A stretch of 41,325 nucleotides of DNA, taken from NCBI RefSeq assembly GCF_019802345.1, contig NZ_JAINDZ010000029.1, positions 1 to 41,325 of the forward strand, in the 5' to 3' direction. This DNA is from Methylosinus sp. Sm6 (GTDB lineage Bacteria > Pseudomonadota > Alphaproteobacteria > Rhizobiales > Beijerinckiaceae). Shown here in pieces: positions 1 through 8,529 of the stretch (the first letter of the stretch is position 1; every line of letters begins with the position of its first letter). The notes under the pieces are model-generated. The model was not told where the DNA came from, made no database searches, and worked only from the letters and a program-made list of their open reading frames with translations. Both the position numbers and the translations under genes were made by a program.

Positions 1-527
1 AGATCGGCAAGCTCTCCACCACCGCCCTCGCCGATCTCTCCACCACCCAGGTCGGCGAGCTGACCGCCACCCAGGTCCACGGATTGACGTCGACGCAGCT
101 GAACGCCTTCGATGCGTCCTATATCGACGCCATCGACGCGGGCTCCTTCTCGACGACGCAGATCGCGGGGCTCGACGCCACCTCGATCGGCAATCTGACG
201 TCGACGCAGATCGGCGCGCTCTCCGCGGCGCAGGTCGGGTCGATCGCCTCGAGCTCGATCAATTCGCTGACCACGACCGAGCTCGCCGCGCTCACCTCGA
301 CTCAGGCGTCCGCGCTGACCAGCGCTCAGATCGGCGCGTTGACGACGACCAGCTTCTCGTCGCTGACGACCGACAGCCTCTCCGCGCTCACCACCACGGC
401 GATCGCGGGCCTGACGACGGCCGACATCGCGGCGCTGACGACCACGCAAGGGCTCGCATTCACGACAACCCAGATTCACGCAATGTCCGTCGATCAAGCT
501 GTGGCGCTCGTTACTCTCCTCGGCTGA
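1..527 (+). CDS. Ser/Thr-rich octapeptide-repeat protein, 3' end only
   Basis: The frame is open from base 3 to the TGA at 525-527, so the gene starts before the window; a TTG at 84 is only an internal codon. Almost the whole visible part (about 174 residues) is a run of 8-residue units of the form L-T-[TS]-x-x-[ILV]-x-[AGS], for example LTSAQIGA, LTTTSFSS, LTTDSLSA, LTTTAIAG, LTTADIAA. The run ends with a short cap, MSVDQAVALVTLLG. There is no cysteine and hardly any charge. Such regular Thr/Ser/Ala/Leu repeats suit a large secreted or surface protein (adhesin- or S-layer-like), but I do not recognise a named family, and the signal peptide or secretion domain, if any, lies outside. A GT41 glycosyltransferase follows 95 bases downstream on the same strand. 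Confidence 0.75.
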   Translation, partial: IGKLSTTALADLSTTQVGELTATQVHGLTSTQLNAFDASYIDAIDAGSFSTTQIAGLDATSIGNLTSTQIGALSAAQVGSIASSSINSLTTTELAALTSTQASALTSAQIGALTTTSFSSLTTDSLSALTTTAIAGLTTADIAALTTTQGLAFTTTQIHAMSVDQAVALVTLLG

Positions 528-622
528 CGACGGAAGGGCGGCGAGCCGCGTGGCGACACGCGTTTCCTTAAAAAGGACCGGCGTGGCGGCCTCTCCCGGC
601 CGCGCGCCGTCAGCCTCGCCGA

Positions 623-2665
623 ATGGACGTCGACATGCCCAGCCAGCCGAACGGATCGGAGCCCGCGATCGCTCTGTTCAAAACGTCTATTGCGAAAGCC
701 GCCTCGCAGAACCTGTCGCTCGCGGAGCTGTTCGACGCGGCGGCCCGGCTGAAGGGCTCCGGCCAGGAGCGTTCCGGGGCCGAGCTCTACAAGACATGGA
801 TCGCCTACAACTGCGACCATCCGCTGGTCTACGCCGCCTATTTCAACTACGCCTCCGCGCTCGCCGACACGGGCGACCGCCCGGGCGCGATCCTTGCGCT
901 GCGCGAGGCGCTGCGCGTGAAGGCCGACTTCCATCCGGCGCATATCAATCTCGGCCGCCTGCTCGAGGACAGCGGCCAGGCCGGCAAGGGCGTCGCGCAA
1001 TGGATGACATGCGTCGAGCAGCTCGGCGCGATCACCGGCGATTCGGTCGCCCATAAGCTCAGCGCGCTGCAGCAGATCGGCCGCGTGCTCGAGGGCCATG
1101 ACAAGGACGATTCGGCCGAGGACGCGCTGCGGCAGAGCCTCGAGATCGATCCGCGCCAGCTGGAGGTGGCGCAGCATTGGATCGCGCTGCGCCAGCGCCA
1201 ATGCGAATGGCCGACGCTCGCGACATCGGAGCGCGTCTCCCGCGCGCATCTCCTCGAGGGCATTTCCTCGCTGTCGCTCGCCAATCTCTCCGACGATCCG
1301 ATGTTCCATCTGGCGAAGGCCTATCGCTACAACAAGCGCGCCATCGGCCGCGTCCCGCCCTTGCCGCGGGAGGAGGCGCCGCGCCGCCGTCCGGGCGAGC
1401 GGCTCAAAATCGGCTATGTCTCATCCGATCTGCGCGAGCATGCGGTCGGCTTCGCCATGACCGATGTGATGGAGACGCACGACCGCGCCCATTTCGAGAT
1501 CCACGCCTATTATTGCGGGATCGCCCGCAATGATCCGACGCGCGAGCGCATAACCGCCGCGGTGGACCGCTGGACCGACATCAACGGCATGAGCGACGAG
1601 GCGGCGGCGCGACGGATCGCCGAGGACGGCGTTCACATTCTCGTCGACCTCAACGGCTACACCAAGGACGCGCGCACCCGCATGTTCGCGCTGCGGCCGG
1701 CGCCGATCATCGCGAACTGGTTCGGCTTTCCCGGCAGCATGGGCACGCCCTACCATCATTATATGATCGCCGATTCCGTCATCGTCCCGAAGGAAGCCGA
1801 GATATTCTATTCCGAGAAGGTCCTGCGCCTGCCCTGCTACCAGCCCAACGACCGCAAGCGCGTCGTGGCGGCGGAGCGGCCCTCGCGCGAGGAGGCGGGA
1901 CTGCCGGAGGACGCCTTCGTCTATTGCTCGCTCAACGGCATGCAGAAGCTCACCGCGCTCACCTTCGAGCGGTGGATGAGGATTCTCGCCGCTGTTCCGA
2001 ACAGCGCGCTGTGGCTGCTCACCGGGACGGAGGCGACCAATGAGCGCGTGCGCCGCGCGGCGGCCGAGCGCGGGATCGCGCCGGAGCGCATCGTCTTCGC
2101 GCCGAAGATGCCCAATCCGCGCCATCTCGCGCGCTATCCGCTGGCCGATCTCTTTCTCGACAATTTCCCCTATGGCGCCCATACGACGGCCGCCGACTCG
2201 CTGTGGATGGGCGTGCCGATTCTGACCTATGCGGGCCGCAGCTTCGCCGCGCGCGTCTGCGCCAGCCTCGTGCAGGCGGCCGGCGTCGGCGAGCTGGTGT
2301 GCGCGAGCGCCGAGGACTATGTGGCTCGAGCCATCGAGCTCGGGCGGGATCGGCGGCGACTCGCGGCCATTCGCGAGCGGCTGATCGCCGGGCGTGATCG
2401 CTGCGTGCTGTTCGACACGCCGTCGCTCGTCGGCCATCTCGAAAATCTCTATCGGGAGATGTGGCGCGACTTCGAGACAGGCGCCCTGCCGCGGCCCGAC
2501 CTGCGCAATCTCGACATCTATCACGAGATCGGTGTCGAGCTCGATCACGAGCGGCTCGAGCTCATCGGCGACGACGCCTATCGCGCGCTCTATCTCGACA
2601 AGCTCGCGCAATGGGATCGAGCCGAGCCGATCGCGGCCGACGATCGCCTCTGGCGCGCGCGTTGA
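623..2665 (+). CDS. TPR / SPINDLY-type O-GlcNAc transferase (GT41)
   Basis: A 680-residue protein with TPR-like helices over about residues 30-200 and a GT41 catalytic region from about residue 260 on. Visible GT41 marks are SSDLREHAVGF (His near 273), DLNGYTKDARTRMFALRPAP, NWFGFPGSMGT, the YSEKVLRLP segment, LNGMQKLT with the UDP-contacting Lys, and LFLDNFPYGAHTTAADSLW followed by GVPILTYAGRSFAARVCAS. The family transfers GlcNAc (or another sugar) from a UDP-sugar to Ser/Thr of proteins in the cytoplasm. The start at 623 (MDVDMPSQ) has a second in-frame ATG at 635 as alternative. No membrane segment is seen. Its neighbour upstream is a Thr/Ser-rich repeat protein, which makes that protein a reasonable but unproven acceptor. 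In bacteria these enzymes often act on surface proteins or flagellin, so the substrate is inference. Confidence 0.88.
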   Translation: MDVDMPSQPNGSEPAIALFKTSIAKAASQNLSLAELFDAAARLKGSGQERSGAELYKTWIAYNCDHPLVYAAYFNYASALADTGDRPGAILALREALRVKADFHPAHINLGRLLEDSGQAGKGVAQWMTCVEQLGAITGDSVAHKLSALQQIGRVLEGHDKDDSAEDALRQSLEIDPRQLEVAQHWIALRQRQCEWPTLATSERVSRAHLLEGISSLSLANLSDDPMFHLAKAYRYNKRAIGRVPPLPREEAPRRRPGERLKIGYVSSDLREHAVGFAMTDVMETHDRAHFEIHAYYCGIARNDPTRERITAAVDRWTDINGMSDEAAARRIAEDGVHILVDLNGYTKDARTRMFALRPAPIIANWFGFPGSMGTPYHHYMIADSVIVPKEAEIFYSEKVLRLPCYQPNDRKRVVAAERPSREEAGLPEDAFVYCSLNGMQKLTALTFERWMRILAAVPNSALWLLTGTEATNERVRRAAAERGIAPERIVFAPKMPNPRHLARYPLADLFLDNFPYGAHTTAADSLWMGVPILTYAGRSFAARVCASLVQAAGVGELVCASAEDYVARAIELGRDRRRLAAIRERLIAGRDRCVLFDTPSLVGHLENLYREMWRDFETGALPRPDLRNLDIYHEIGVELDHERLELIGDDAYRALYLDKLAQWDRAEPIAADDRLWRAR

Positions 2666-2685
2666 CGCAAGAGGCGCTGCGCCTG

Positions 2686-2719
2686 CCCCCTCCCCGATGC
2701 AGCGGGCGAAGGAGAGGGC
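2686..2719. terminator. GC-rich imperfect inverted repeat between convergent genes
   Basis: Between the stop of the GT41 gene and the end of dnaA lies an imperfect dyad with arms CCCTCC and GGAGAGGG around a GC-rich centre. It could end transcription from both sides. No clear T-run follows on either strand, so this is a weak call; a similar CCCTTCC/GGAAGAGGG dyad lies at about 35079-35103. Confidence 0.35.
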
Positions 2720-2726
2720 GCGCGCC

Positions 2727-4217
2727 CTACTCCGCGAGAATGCGCTTCAGCAGCTCGATGACCTCGGCGAGGCTCTTGTCCTTGGCGGCGAGCTCCTCGA
2801 CCTTGCGCACCGCGTGCAGCACGGTCGTATGGTCGCGCCCGCCGAAGCGGCGGCCGATCTCGGGCAGAGAGCGCAGCGTCAGCACTTTCGACAGATACAT
2901 AGCGATCTGCCGCGGCCGCACCACATTGGCGGTGCGGCGCGAGGACAGAATATCGGCGCGCGAGATGTTGTAATGGCTGGCGACGAGCTTTTGAATATCG
3001 TCGATCTTGACGCGCTTGGGCTCGTGATTGCGCACGAGATCGCGAATCGCGTTCTCGGCCGTCTCCACGCAGAGCGGCGCGCCATTGAGCGTCGAATGGG
3101 CGAGCAGGCGGTTCACCGCGCCTTCGAGATCGCGGCCATTGGTCACGATCGTCTTGGCGACATAGGAGATCACCGCGGGCGGCACTTGAAAATTAGGCTG
3201 CGCCTCTTGCGCGGCGGCGATGCGCGCCTCGAGGATCTTGACGCGCAGATCCTCGTCGAGCGGGCCGATATCGACGCAGAGCCCGCCCTTGAAGCGCGAC
3301 AGCACGCGCTCGTCCAAAGTCTCGAGGTCGGACGGCGGGCGGTCGGCGGCGACGACGACCTGCTTGCCGTCGTCGATCAGCGCGTTCAACGTGTGGCAGA
3401 ACTCCTGCTGGATCGACTTGCCCTGCAGGAATTGCACATCATCGATGATCAGCACGTCGATGTTGCGCAGCCTCTCCTTGAAGGCCATCGACGTCTGCGC
3501 CGTGAGCGCCGATACGAAGCCGCTCATGAATTTCTCGGCGGTGAGATAGATGACGCGGCGCCTGTTGTCATTGGCCGAGCGCGCCACCGCCTGCAGCAGA
3601 TGCGTCTTGCCGAGCCCGACGGCGGCGTGGGTGTAGAGCGGATTGAACAGCGGATGATCGCCGGCGCGCGCATCCGCCACGCGGCAGGCGGCCGCATAAG
3701 CCAGCTGGTTGGACGGTCCGACCAGGAAGGTCGAAAAGGACAGGCGCCGGTCGAGCGGCGAGCCGCTGAAGGCCTCGCCCTCGATCCGCGCCGCCGCGCG
3801 GCCGGCGCTGCGCACATGCGGCTCGGCCTTTTCGACGACAGCCGGCGATACGGGCGGCTCCGCGGCCTTCTCGGCCGGCGGCGAAACGGCAGCGGAATCG
3901 GCTTCGCGCGCGCGCGCGCGGCGCGAGGGCGAACGCACGTCGATGACGACGCGATCCGTTCCCGCGAACTCCGCGCAGAGGCGCGCCTTGATGCGATCCG
4001 CGTAATGCGACTGAATCCAGCTCTTCAGGAATTTGGTCGGCACCGTCAGGAGAATAGCGGCGTCCTTCACCGTCTCGAGCTCGAGACGCGCGAACCAGGA
4101 ATTATAGATAGCGTCGCCGAGCTCGGCGCGAAGTCGGCCGCGCACCCGCTCCCACTTCTGCCGATCGGCGCTCGACAATTCGCTGGGAGACGGCTGATGA
4201 TCGCTGTGTTCGGGCAT
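2727..4217 (-). CDS. dnaA: Chromosomal replication initiator DnaA
   Basis: DnaA binds DnaA boxes, opens the origin with ATP and loads the helicase. With ATG at 4217 the protein has 496 residues. Domain I (about 12-85) shows the [20 protein letters not shown] type of start; a Pro/Ala/Glu-rich domain II follows. The AAA+ part has Walker [10 protein letters not shown] (about 200-206), Walker [10 protein letters not shown] (about 255-263) and sensor motifs. Domain IV carries [14 protein letters not shown] near 455, the DnaA-box-binding signature. The open frame extends 26 codons further upstream, but that extension is not DnaA-like. The ATG at 4217 has a purine-rich GAAAGAG about 5 bases ahead. 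A GANTC site (4218-4222) touches the start codon. Upstream lie a 0.9-kb leader and rpsT, a gene order common in alphaproteobacteria. Confidence 0.97.
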   Translation of the reverse strand: MPEHSDHQPSPSELSSADRQKWERVRGRLRAELGDAIYNSWFARLELETVKDAAILLTVPTKFLKSWIQSHYADRIKARLCAEFAGTDRVVIDVRSPSRRARAREADSAAVSPPAEKAAEPPVSPAVVEKAEPHVRSAGRAAARIEGEAFSGSPLDRRLSFSTFLVGPSNQLAYAAACRVADARAGDHPLFNPLYTHAAVGLGKTHLLQAVARSANDNRRRVIYLTAEKFMSGFVSALTAQTSMAFKERLRNIDVLIIDDVQFLQGKSIQQEFCHTLNALIDDGKQVVVAADRPPSDLETLDERVLSRFKGGLCVDIGPLDEDLRVKILEARIAAAQEAQPNFQVPPAVISYVAKTIVTNGRDLEGAVNRLLAHSTLNGAPLCVETAENAIRDLVRNHEPKRVKIDDIQKLVASHYNISRADILSSRRTANVVRPRQIAMYLSKVLTLRSLPEIGRRFGGRDHTTVLHAVRKVEELAAKDKSLAEVIELLKRILAE

Positions 4218-5060
4218 GATTCTCTTTCGCGCAGAAGACGAGCCGAGCGCCGTGGGCGCCATTGCGGCGCCCAAGCGGAAGCCCGGACAAACCATTTGAA
4301 TTTGATCGCTACGCCGTCACGACACGCTCGAGCGACGGCTGCTGCGCCGATTACTGGCTGAAGTCGAAAGGTCGCGCGCCCGCCGCGGGTCGACTTCGAG
4401 ACGCCATCGAGCCGCGCCTCGCACTCATGTTCAGCCCCATCTCGGCCCGCCGCCCCAACGCCATCACGTCACCCCCGAATCCACGAAGAGCCGCGCCCCT
4501 CGTGGTCCTGACAATCTCTCGATCACTGATACGCAGACAGAAAATGCATCGAGCGGTGTTTCAGTCGATGCATTCGTGGCATGGTGGACGCGGTTGCGGG
4601 GCGCTGCTCGATCCTGTCGTCGAGTCCGGGGTCTTCACCCCATGGCCCGCATGAGCTTTCTGTCGTTCACATTCGCAAGGCCTGTCGCAATTCCATCCCA
4701 CGGTTTTGAAACTACACGCCTCGTTTTCGCCGCGCAATCATCCTCGAGCCGCAGTGTGCGCGCATTTTGGCGCATCGGCGCCTCGCTTTGCGACACCGCC
4801 GAAGCTTCGCCCGGATAAAGGCATGATTCGCCGCCGAGAAAAAAAAGGCGCCGGGCGCAGGCTGCGGCGACCGCTCTGGGCGAGCGGAGGGCTGCCGAGG
4901 CATCCGCGCGAATGTCAAGCGGGCAGAGGCCGCCACAGGGCCGGGGCCTTTATCGCAATCATTTGTTTTTCAACACTGTTCCCTGCGCGCAAGAAAAACG
5001 TGTGATAAATTTCTGCCACTACGCTCGATAGCGCCGCGACGCCTTACGCGCCAGTACGCG
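4218..5060 (-). promoter_or_regulatory. Long non-coding dnaA leader / dnaA-rpsT intergenic region
   Basis: This stretch between dnaA and the rpsT terminator has no convincing gene on either strand: short open frames here show no recognisable protein pattern. It contains a 10-bp dyad (4543-4574), an AT-rich block (about 4948-5012), and GANTC sites at 4218, 4477, 4622 and 4825, which is about what chance gives. Two near-DnaA boxes sit in the AT-rich block: TTTTCAACA (near 4967) and, reversed, TTTATCACA (near 5000), each one mismatch from TTWTNCACA. On the minus strand a TTGACA occurs at 4918-4913, but no good -10 follows it. The region surely holds the dnaA promoter; an origin function is possible but not shown. 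Confidence 0.5.
4543..4574. repeat. Perfect 10-bp inverted repeat in the dnaA leader
   Basis: AATGCATCGA (4543-4552) and TCGATGCATT (4565-4574) are exact reverse complements separated by 12 bases. The spacing centre-to-centre is about two helical turns, as for a dimeric regulator; it could also fold as a hairpin in the dnaA leader RNA. No T-run follows, so it is not a typical terminator. Confidence 0.7.
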
Positions 5061-5093
5061 AAAAAGCGAAAGCCCGGCGGAGCCGGGCTTTCG
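5061..5093 (-). terminator. Intrinsic terminator of rpsT
   Basis: Bases 5067-5093 form a perfect 12-bp stem (CGAAAGCCCGGC with its complement) around a 3-base loop. Read on the minus strand it is followed, after GC, by a run of five T (5065-5061). It lies 33 bases past the rpsT stop, so rpsT is probably not co-transcribed with dnaA. Confidence 0.85.
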
Positions 5094-5126
5094 ACTTACG
5101 AGAACGATGTCGTCGATCGCGTTTGG

Positions 5127-5393
5127 TCAGGCGGAGAGCGCCTTCACGCGCGCCGTCAGGCGCGACACTTTGCGCGATGCGGTGTTCTTGTGAATGACGC
5201 CCTTCTGGGCCGCGCGCATCACGACCGGCGCGACGCTCTGCAGCACCGCGGCGGCAACCGCCGCGTCGCCGCTGGCGATCGCCTCCTCGACCTTGCGGAC
5301 TTGCGTGCGCAGCTGGCTGCGGCGCGAACGATTGACCGCCGTGCGACGGGCGATCTTGCGAACGGCCTTCTTGGCCGAGCTGGTGTTGGCCAT
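5127..5393 (-). CDS. rpsT: 30S ribosomal protein S20
   Basis: An 88-residue, Lys/Arg/Ala-rich, three-helix protein that binds 16S rRNA in the small subunit. The start [17 protein letters not shown] and the later [28 protein letters not shown] segments are typical of S20, and the length matches. It has its own promoter (5474-5502) and terminator (5061-5093) and so looks like a single-gene transcript. A hairpin with a T-run in its short leader may attenuate it. Confidence 0.97.
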   Translation of the reverse strand: MANTSSAKKAVRKIARRTAVNRSRRSQLRTQVRKVEEAIASGDAAVAAAVLQSVAPVVMRAAQKGVIHKNTASRKVSRLTARVKALSA

Positions 5394-5433
5394 CTATGTT
5401 CCCTCGAGGACGATGCGGGCGGCCGGGGCCGCC

Positions 5434-5462
5434 AAAGAAAAGCGGCCGCGAAGCCGCGGCCG
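5434..5462 (-). terminator. Terminator-like hairpin in the rpsT leader
   Basis: CGGCCGCG (5443-5450) and CGCGGCCG (5455-5462) form an 8-bp stem with a 4-base loop. On the minus strand it is followed by CTTTTCTTT (5442-5434). It lies between the likely rpsT start of transcription (near 5467) and the rpsT start codon (5393). It may end echA transcription, attenuate rpsT, or both. Confidence 0.65.
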
Positions 5463-5473
5463 ATGTCTGCGCC

Positions 5474-5502
5474 TTATAAGCGCGCGGGCGCTCCCGCGTC
5501 AA
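5474..5502 (-). promoter_or_regulatory. Sigma-70-type promoter of rpsT
   Basis: Read on the minus strand: TTGACG (5502-5497), a 17-base spacer, then TTATAA (5479-5474). This is close to the housekeeping consensus and has ideal spacing. It begins just past the echA stop codon and points at rpsT. Start of transcription is expected near 5467. Confidence 0.75.
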
Positions 5503-5508
5503 TGCCGC

Positions 5509-6282
5509 TCATTTGTGCTCGAAGCGCGGCGGACGCTTCTCGATGAAGGCGCTCATGCCCTCTTTCTGATCCTTGGTCGCGAACAGCGAATAGAACAGCC
5601 GCCGCTCGAAGCGCACGCCTTCGGACAAGGGCGTCTCGAAGGAGCGTTCGACCGCCTCTTTCGCCATCAGCGCCGCCGGCAGCGACATGGAGGCGATGGT
5701 CTGCGCCGTCTTCAGCGCCTCCTCGAGCAGACGCTCGGCGGGCGCGACGCGGGCGACGAGGCCGCAGCGCTCGGCCTCCTCCGCGCCCATCATGCGGCCG
5801 GTCAGCACCAGCTCCATCGCCTTGGACTTGCCGACCGCGCGCACCAGGCGCTGCGTGCCGCCCGAGCCCGGGATGACGCCGAGCTTGATCTCGGGCTGGC
5901 CGAATTTGGCCGTGTCGGCGGCCAGGATGAAGTCGCACATCATGGCGAGCTCGCAGCCGCCGCCGAGCGCGAATCCCGCCACCGCCGCGATGATCGGCTT
6001 GCGGGCGCGGGCGAGACCGTCCCATTGCGACAGGAAGTCGTCGAGATAGGCGTCCGACGCGGTCTTGTCGCGCAGCTCCTTCACATCCGCGCCGGCGGCG
6101 AAGACCTCGGCCCCGCCGGTCAGCACCATGCAGCCGATCCCTGCGTCCGCTTCGAATTGCGCCAGGGCGTCGGCGAGCTCGCCGATCAAACGGGCGTTCA
6201 AGGCGTTGAGCGCGCGCGGACGGTTGAGCCGCAGCAGGCCCACACGGCCGTGAGTCTCGATCTCTATCGTCTCATAATTCAC
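5509..6282 (-). CDS. Enoyl-CoA hydratase/isomerase family protein
   Basis: A 257-residue crotonase-fold protein, the usual length. It carries the oxyanion-hole segment [15 protein letters not shown], the [11 protein letters not shown] motif with the first catalytic Glu, and [19 protein letters not shown] with the second catalytic Glu. These are the two acid residues of true hydratases, which add water to 2-enoyl-CoA in beta-oxidation. It ends in KRPPRFEHK, the usual C-terminus of this group. It lies between an Rrf2 regulator (17 bases upstream) and rpsT. An enoyl-CoA hydratase in the dnaA-rpsT neighbourhood is a recurring alphaproteobacterial arrangement. Physiological substrate unknown. Confidence 0.92.
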   Translation of the reverse strand: MNYETIEIETHGRVGLLRLNRPRALNALNARLIGELADALAQFEADAGIGCMVLTGGAEVFAAGADVKELRDKTASDAYLDDFLSQWDGLARARKPIIAAVAGFALGGGCELAMMCDFILAADTAKFGQPEIKLGVIPGSGGTQRLVRAVGKSKAMELVLTGRMMGAEEAERCGLVARVAPAERLLEEALKTAQTIASMSLPAALMAKEAVERSFETPLSEGVRFERRLFYSLFATKDQKEGMSAFIEKRPPRFEHK

Positions 6283-6299
6283 GGCCGGCCTCCGCCTCT

Positions 6300-6746
6300 T
6301 CAGATGTCGAAATCGCCTTCGGCGGCCTCCGCCTGGCCGAAGCCTTCCGCGAACGCCGCCGCATGCAGCTCGTCGAGCGTGATCTCGTCGAGCCGCGCCA
6401 GAGCGAGACGCTCGGCTTCGGCGAACACCGGATCGATGACGCGCGTGAGAAGGAGCAGGCTCTCGGCGCCGTTCGCCTCCTCTTCGACGCGCAGGGCGAC
6501 GCGCACGATGTCGCCGACGCTGAGCCGGCGCCGCTCCTTGGCCAGCTCGTAGCCGCCGGACGGTCCGCGCACGCTCTTCAATATTCCGGCCCGCACCATC
6601 GCCTGCAACATGCCCTCGAGATGACGCGGCGGCAGATCGTGCCGCGCCGCCAGCGCCCGCGACGACACCGGCCGCGCGCGCGAATGCAATGCGACATCGA
6701 GCGCCGCCATCAGAGCAAGGCGCGCGGACCGCGGCAGCAGGCTCAT
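6300..6746 (-). CDS. Rrf2 family transcriptional regulator without cysteines
   Basis: A 148-residue protein with the Rrf2 winged helix: [21 protein letters not shown] (helix-turn-helix), then [15 protein letters not shown] (wing) and [12 protein letters not shown]. Well known Rrf2 members (IscR, NsrR, RirA) bind an Fe-S cluster through three cysteines near residues 90-110. This protein has no cysteine at all, so it cannot bind a cluster that way. Its C-terminal half ([24 protein letters not shown]) is otherwise collinear with the family. The start ATG at 6746 overlaps the dut stop in an ATGA, which implies translational coupling. The signal it senses is unknown. Confidence 0.88.
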   Translation of the reverse strand: MSLLPRSARLALMAALDVALHSRARPVSSRALAARHDLPPRHLEGMLQAMVRAGILKSVRGPSGGYELAKERRRLSVGDIVRVALRVEEEANGAESLLLLTRVIDPVFAEAERLALARLDEITLDELHAAAFAEGFGQAEAAEGDFDI

Positions 6747-7207
6747 TGCGTCTCGCTCCGCCCCGTCCCCGTCGAGCCGAAGCCGCCGGCGCCGCGCGCG
6801 GTCTCGCCGAGCTCGGCCGCCTCCACGAGTTCGGCGCGCGCGCAAGGGGCGATCACCAGCTGCGCGACGCGCATTCCGCGGACGATCTCGAACGGATGCG
6901 TCCCCAAATTGACCAGCAGCGCCTTTACCTCGCCGCGATAATCCGCGTCGATCGTGCCCGGCGCGTTCAGCACGGTGACGCCGAAGTCGAGGGCGAGGCC
7001 CGAGCGCGGACGCACCTGCGCCTCGAAGCCCTCCGGCAGCATCAGCGCGATCCCGGTCGGCACGAGATCGCGCGCGCCGGGCTCGAGCACGAGCTTCTGC
7101 CCGGGCGCGAGCGCGGCGACGAGGTCGAGCCCCGCCGCTCCCACGCTCGCATAAGCGGGAGCGGGCAGTCCTTCGCCATGGGGCAGCCGGCGCCATGCGA
7201 CCTTCAT
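6743..7207 (-). CDS. dut: dUTP diphosphatase
   Basis: Hydrolyses dUTP to dUMP and pyrophosphate, keeping uracil out of DNA and feeding dTMP synthesis. The trimeric dUTPase motifs are present in order: [36 protein letters not shown], and [10 protein letters not shown]; the C-terminal GGFGSTG arm closes the active site. With ATG at 7207 the protein has 154 residues and its start overlaps the coaBC stop in an ATGA. An in-frame ATG at 7216 would add MRP and is less likely. The coaBC-dut pair is a common alphaproteobacterial arrangement. Confidence 0.96.
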   Translation of the reverse strand: MKVAWRRLPHGEGLPAPAYASVGAAGLDLVAALAPGQKLVLEPGARDLVPTGIALMLPEGFEAQVRPRSGLALDFGVTVLNAPGTIDADYRGEVKALLVNLGTHPFEIVRGMRVAQLVIAPCARAELVEAAELGETARGAGGFGSTGTGRSETQ

Positions 7208-8466
7208 CGGGCGCACTCCGCTTGCGAGAGACGCTCGGCGAGACGCGCGACGAGGCGCGCCGCCACGTCCGATTTGTCGAGCCGCGGCCAGGATTCGACG
7301 CCGTCGGGGCCGACGAGATGAACCTCATTGGCGTCGCCGCCGAAGACGCCCGCAGCGGCGCTCACGTCATTGGCGACGATGAGGTCGCAGCCTTTGCGGG
7401 CGAGCTTTTCCTCGGCGTTGGCGATCATATCGCGCGTCTCGGCGGCAAAGCCCACGACGAGCGTTGGACGGGCGCTCTCGCGGCGCGCGACGCGCGCCAG
7501 AATATCGGGGTTCTCGCTGAGGACGAGCGAGGGCGGCGCGCCGCCCGGACGCTTCTTGATCTTGTCCGGCGCCGGCTCGGCGCGCCAGTCGGCGACGGCC
7601 GCCGCGCCGATGAAGAGATCGGCGGGCAGCGCCGCCTCGACCGCCGCCAGCATTTGCAGCGCGGTCTCGACATGGCGCGTCTCCACCCCCGGCGGATCGT
7701 CGATCTCGACCGGCCCGCTGACCAGCGTCACGCGCGCGCCGGCGCGCGCCGCGGCGGCGGCGATGGCGTGGCCCTGCTTGCCGGAGGAGCGGTTGGAGAG
7801 ATAGCGGGCGGGATCGATGGGCTCTCGCGTCGGTCCGGAGGTGACGACGACATGCCGGCCGGCGAGCGACTGGCGCCCCGCGCCCGGCAACGCAGCCGCG
7901 ATCGCCGCGACAATCGCGAGCGGCTCGCTCATGCGTCCGGGCCCGAACTCGCCGCAGGCCATCTCCCCCTCCTCCGGCCCGACGAAGAGGACGCCGTCGT
8001 CGCGCAGCTGCGCGATGTTGCGCCGCGTCGCCGGATGCAGCCACATGCGGACATTCATCGCCGGCGCGACGAGAACGCGCTTGTCGGTCGCGAGCAGCAG
8101 GGTCGTCGCGAGATCGTCGGCCTGCCCCGACGCCATGCGCGCGAGGAGATGCGCGGTCGCCGGCGCGACGACGACGAGATCGGCCTCGCGCGAGAGGCGG
8201 ATATGTCCCATCTCCTGCTCGTCGGTGAGAGAGAACAGATCGTCGAAGACGCGCTCGCCGGACAGGCTCGCGAAGGAGAGGGGCGTGACGAAGCGCGCCG
8301 CCGCCGCGGTGAGAACCGTGCGAACGCGCGCGCCGCGCTCGCGCAGGCGGCGGACGAGGTCGAGCGACTTATATGCGGCGACGCCCCCGCCGACGATGAG
8401 CAGCAAGGTCCGGCCGGCGAGGATTTGCTGTTGCGCGTCTGTGCTCACCAGGGACTCCGCTCGCAT
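7204..8466 (-). CDS. coaBC: Phosphopantothenoylcysteine decarboxylase / phosphopantothenate-cysteine ligase
   Basis: Bifunctional CoA biosynthesis enzyme: CoaB joins cysteine to 4'-phosphopantothenate using CTP, CoaC decarboxylates the product with FMN. The N-terminal flavoprotein half shows [29 protein letters not shown] and [12 protein letters not shown] with the active Cys. The C-terminal half shows [20 protein letters not shown] and [10 protein letters not shown]. The length, 420 residues, is normal. The start is given as ATG 8466; a GTG at 8448 has a better ribosome site (GGAG six bases ahead) and would remove six residues. It is followed by dut with a 4-base overlap, and preceded on the same strand by a histidine kinase 63 bases upstream. 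Confidence 0.95.
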   Translation of the reverse strand: MRAESLVSTDAQQQILAGRTLLLIVGGGVAAYKSLDLVRRLRERGARVRTVLTAAAARFVTPLSFASLSGERVFDDLFSLTDEQEMGHIRLSREADLVVVAPATAHLLARMASGQADDLATTLLLATDKRVLVAPAMNVRMWLHPATRRNIAQLRDDGVLFVGPEEGEMACGEFGPGRMSEPLAIVAAIAAALPGAGRQSLAGRHVVVTSGPTREPIDPARYLSNRSSGKQGHAIAAAAARAGARVTLVSGPVEIDDPPGVETRHVETALQMLAAVEAALPADLFIGAAAVADWRAEPAPDKIKKRPGGAPPSLVLSENPDILARVARRESARPTLVVGFAAETRDMIANAEEKLARKGCDLIVANDVSAAAGVFGGDANEVHLVGPDGVESWPRLDKSDVAARLVARLAERLSQAECAR

Positions 8467-8529
8467 GAGGCGTCGCGAAGAATACTCTTTTTCGCGCCGC
8501 GGCGAAAACAGCGGGACGCGGACCGGAAA

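Noticed and set aside
4218-4295. N-terminal extension of DnaA
   Set aside because: The 26 extra residues are unlike DnaA, while ATG 4217 has a purine-rich site ahead.
2394-4361. A 655-codon open frame on the plus strand
   Set aside because: It lies across the end of the GT41 gene and antisense to dnaA; the protein is low-complexity and matches nothing.
4948-5012. DnaA-box cluster marking a chromosomal origin
   Set aside because: Only two one-mismatch boxes are seen and no array, so I list the region as a possible control region and do not call an origin.
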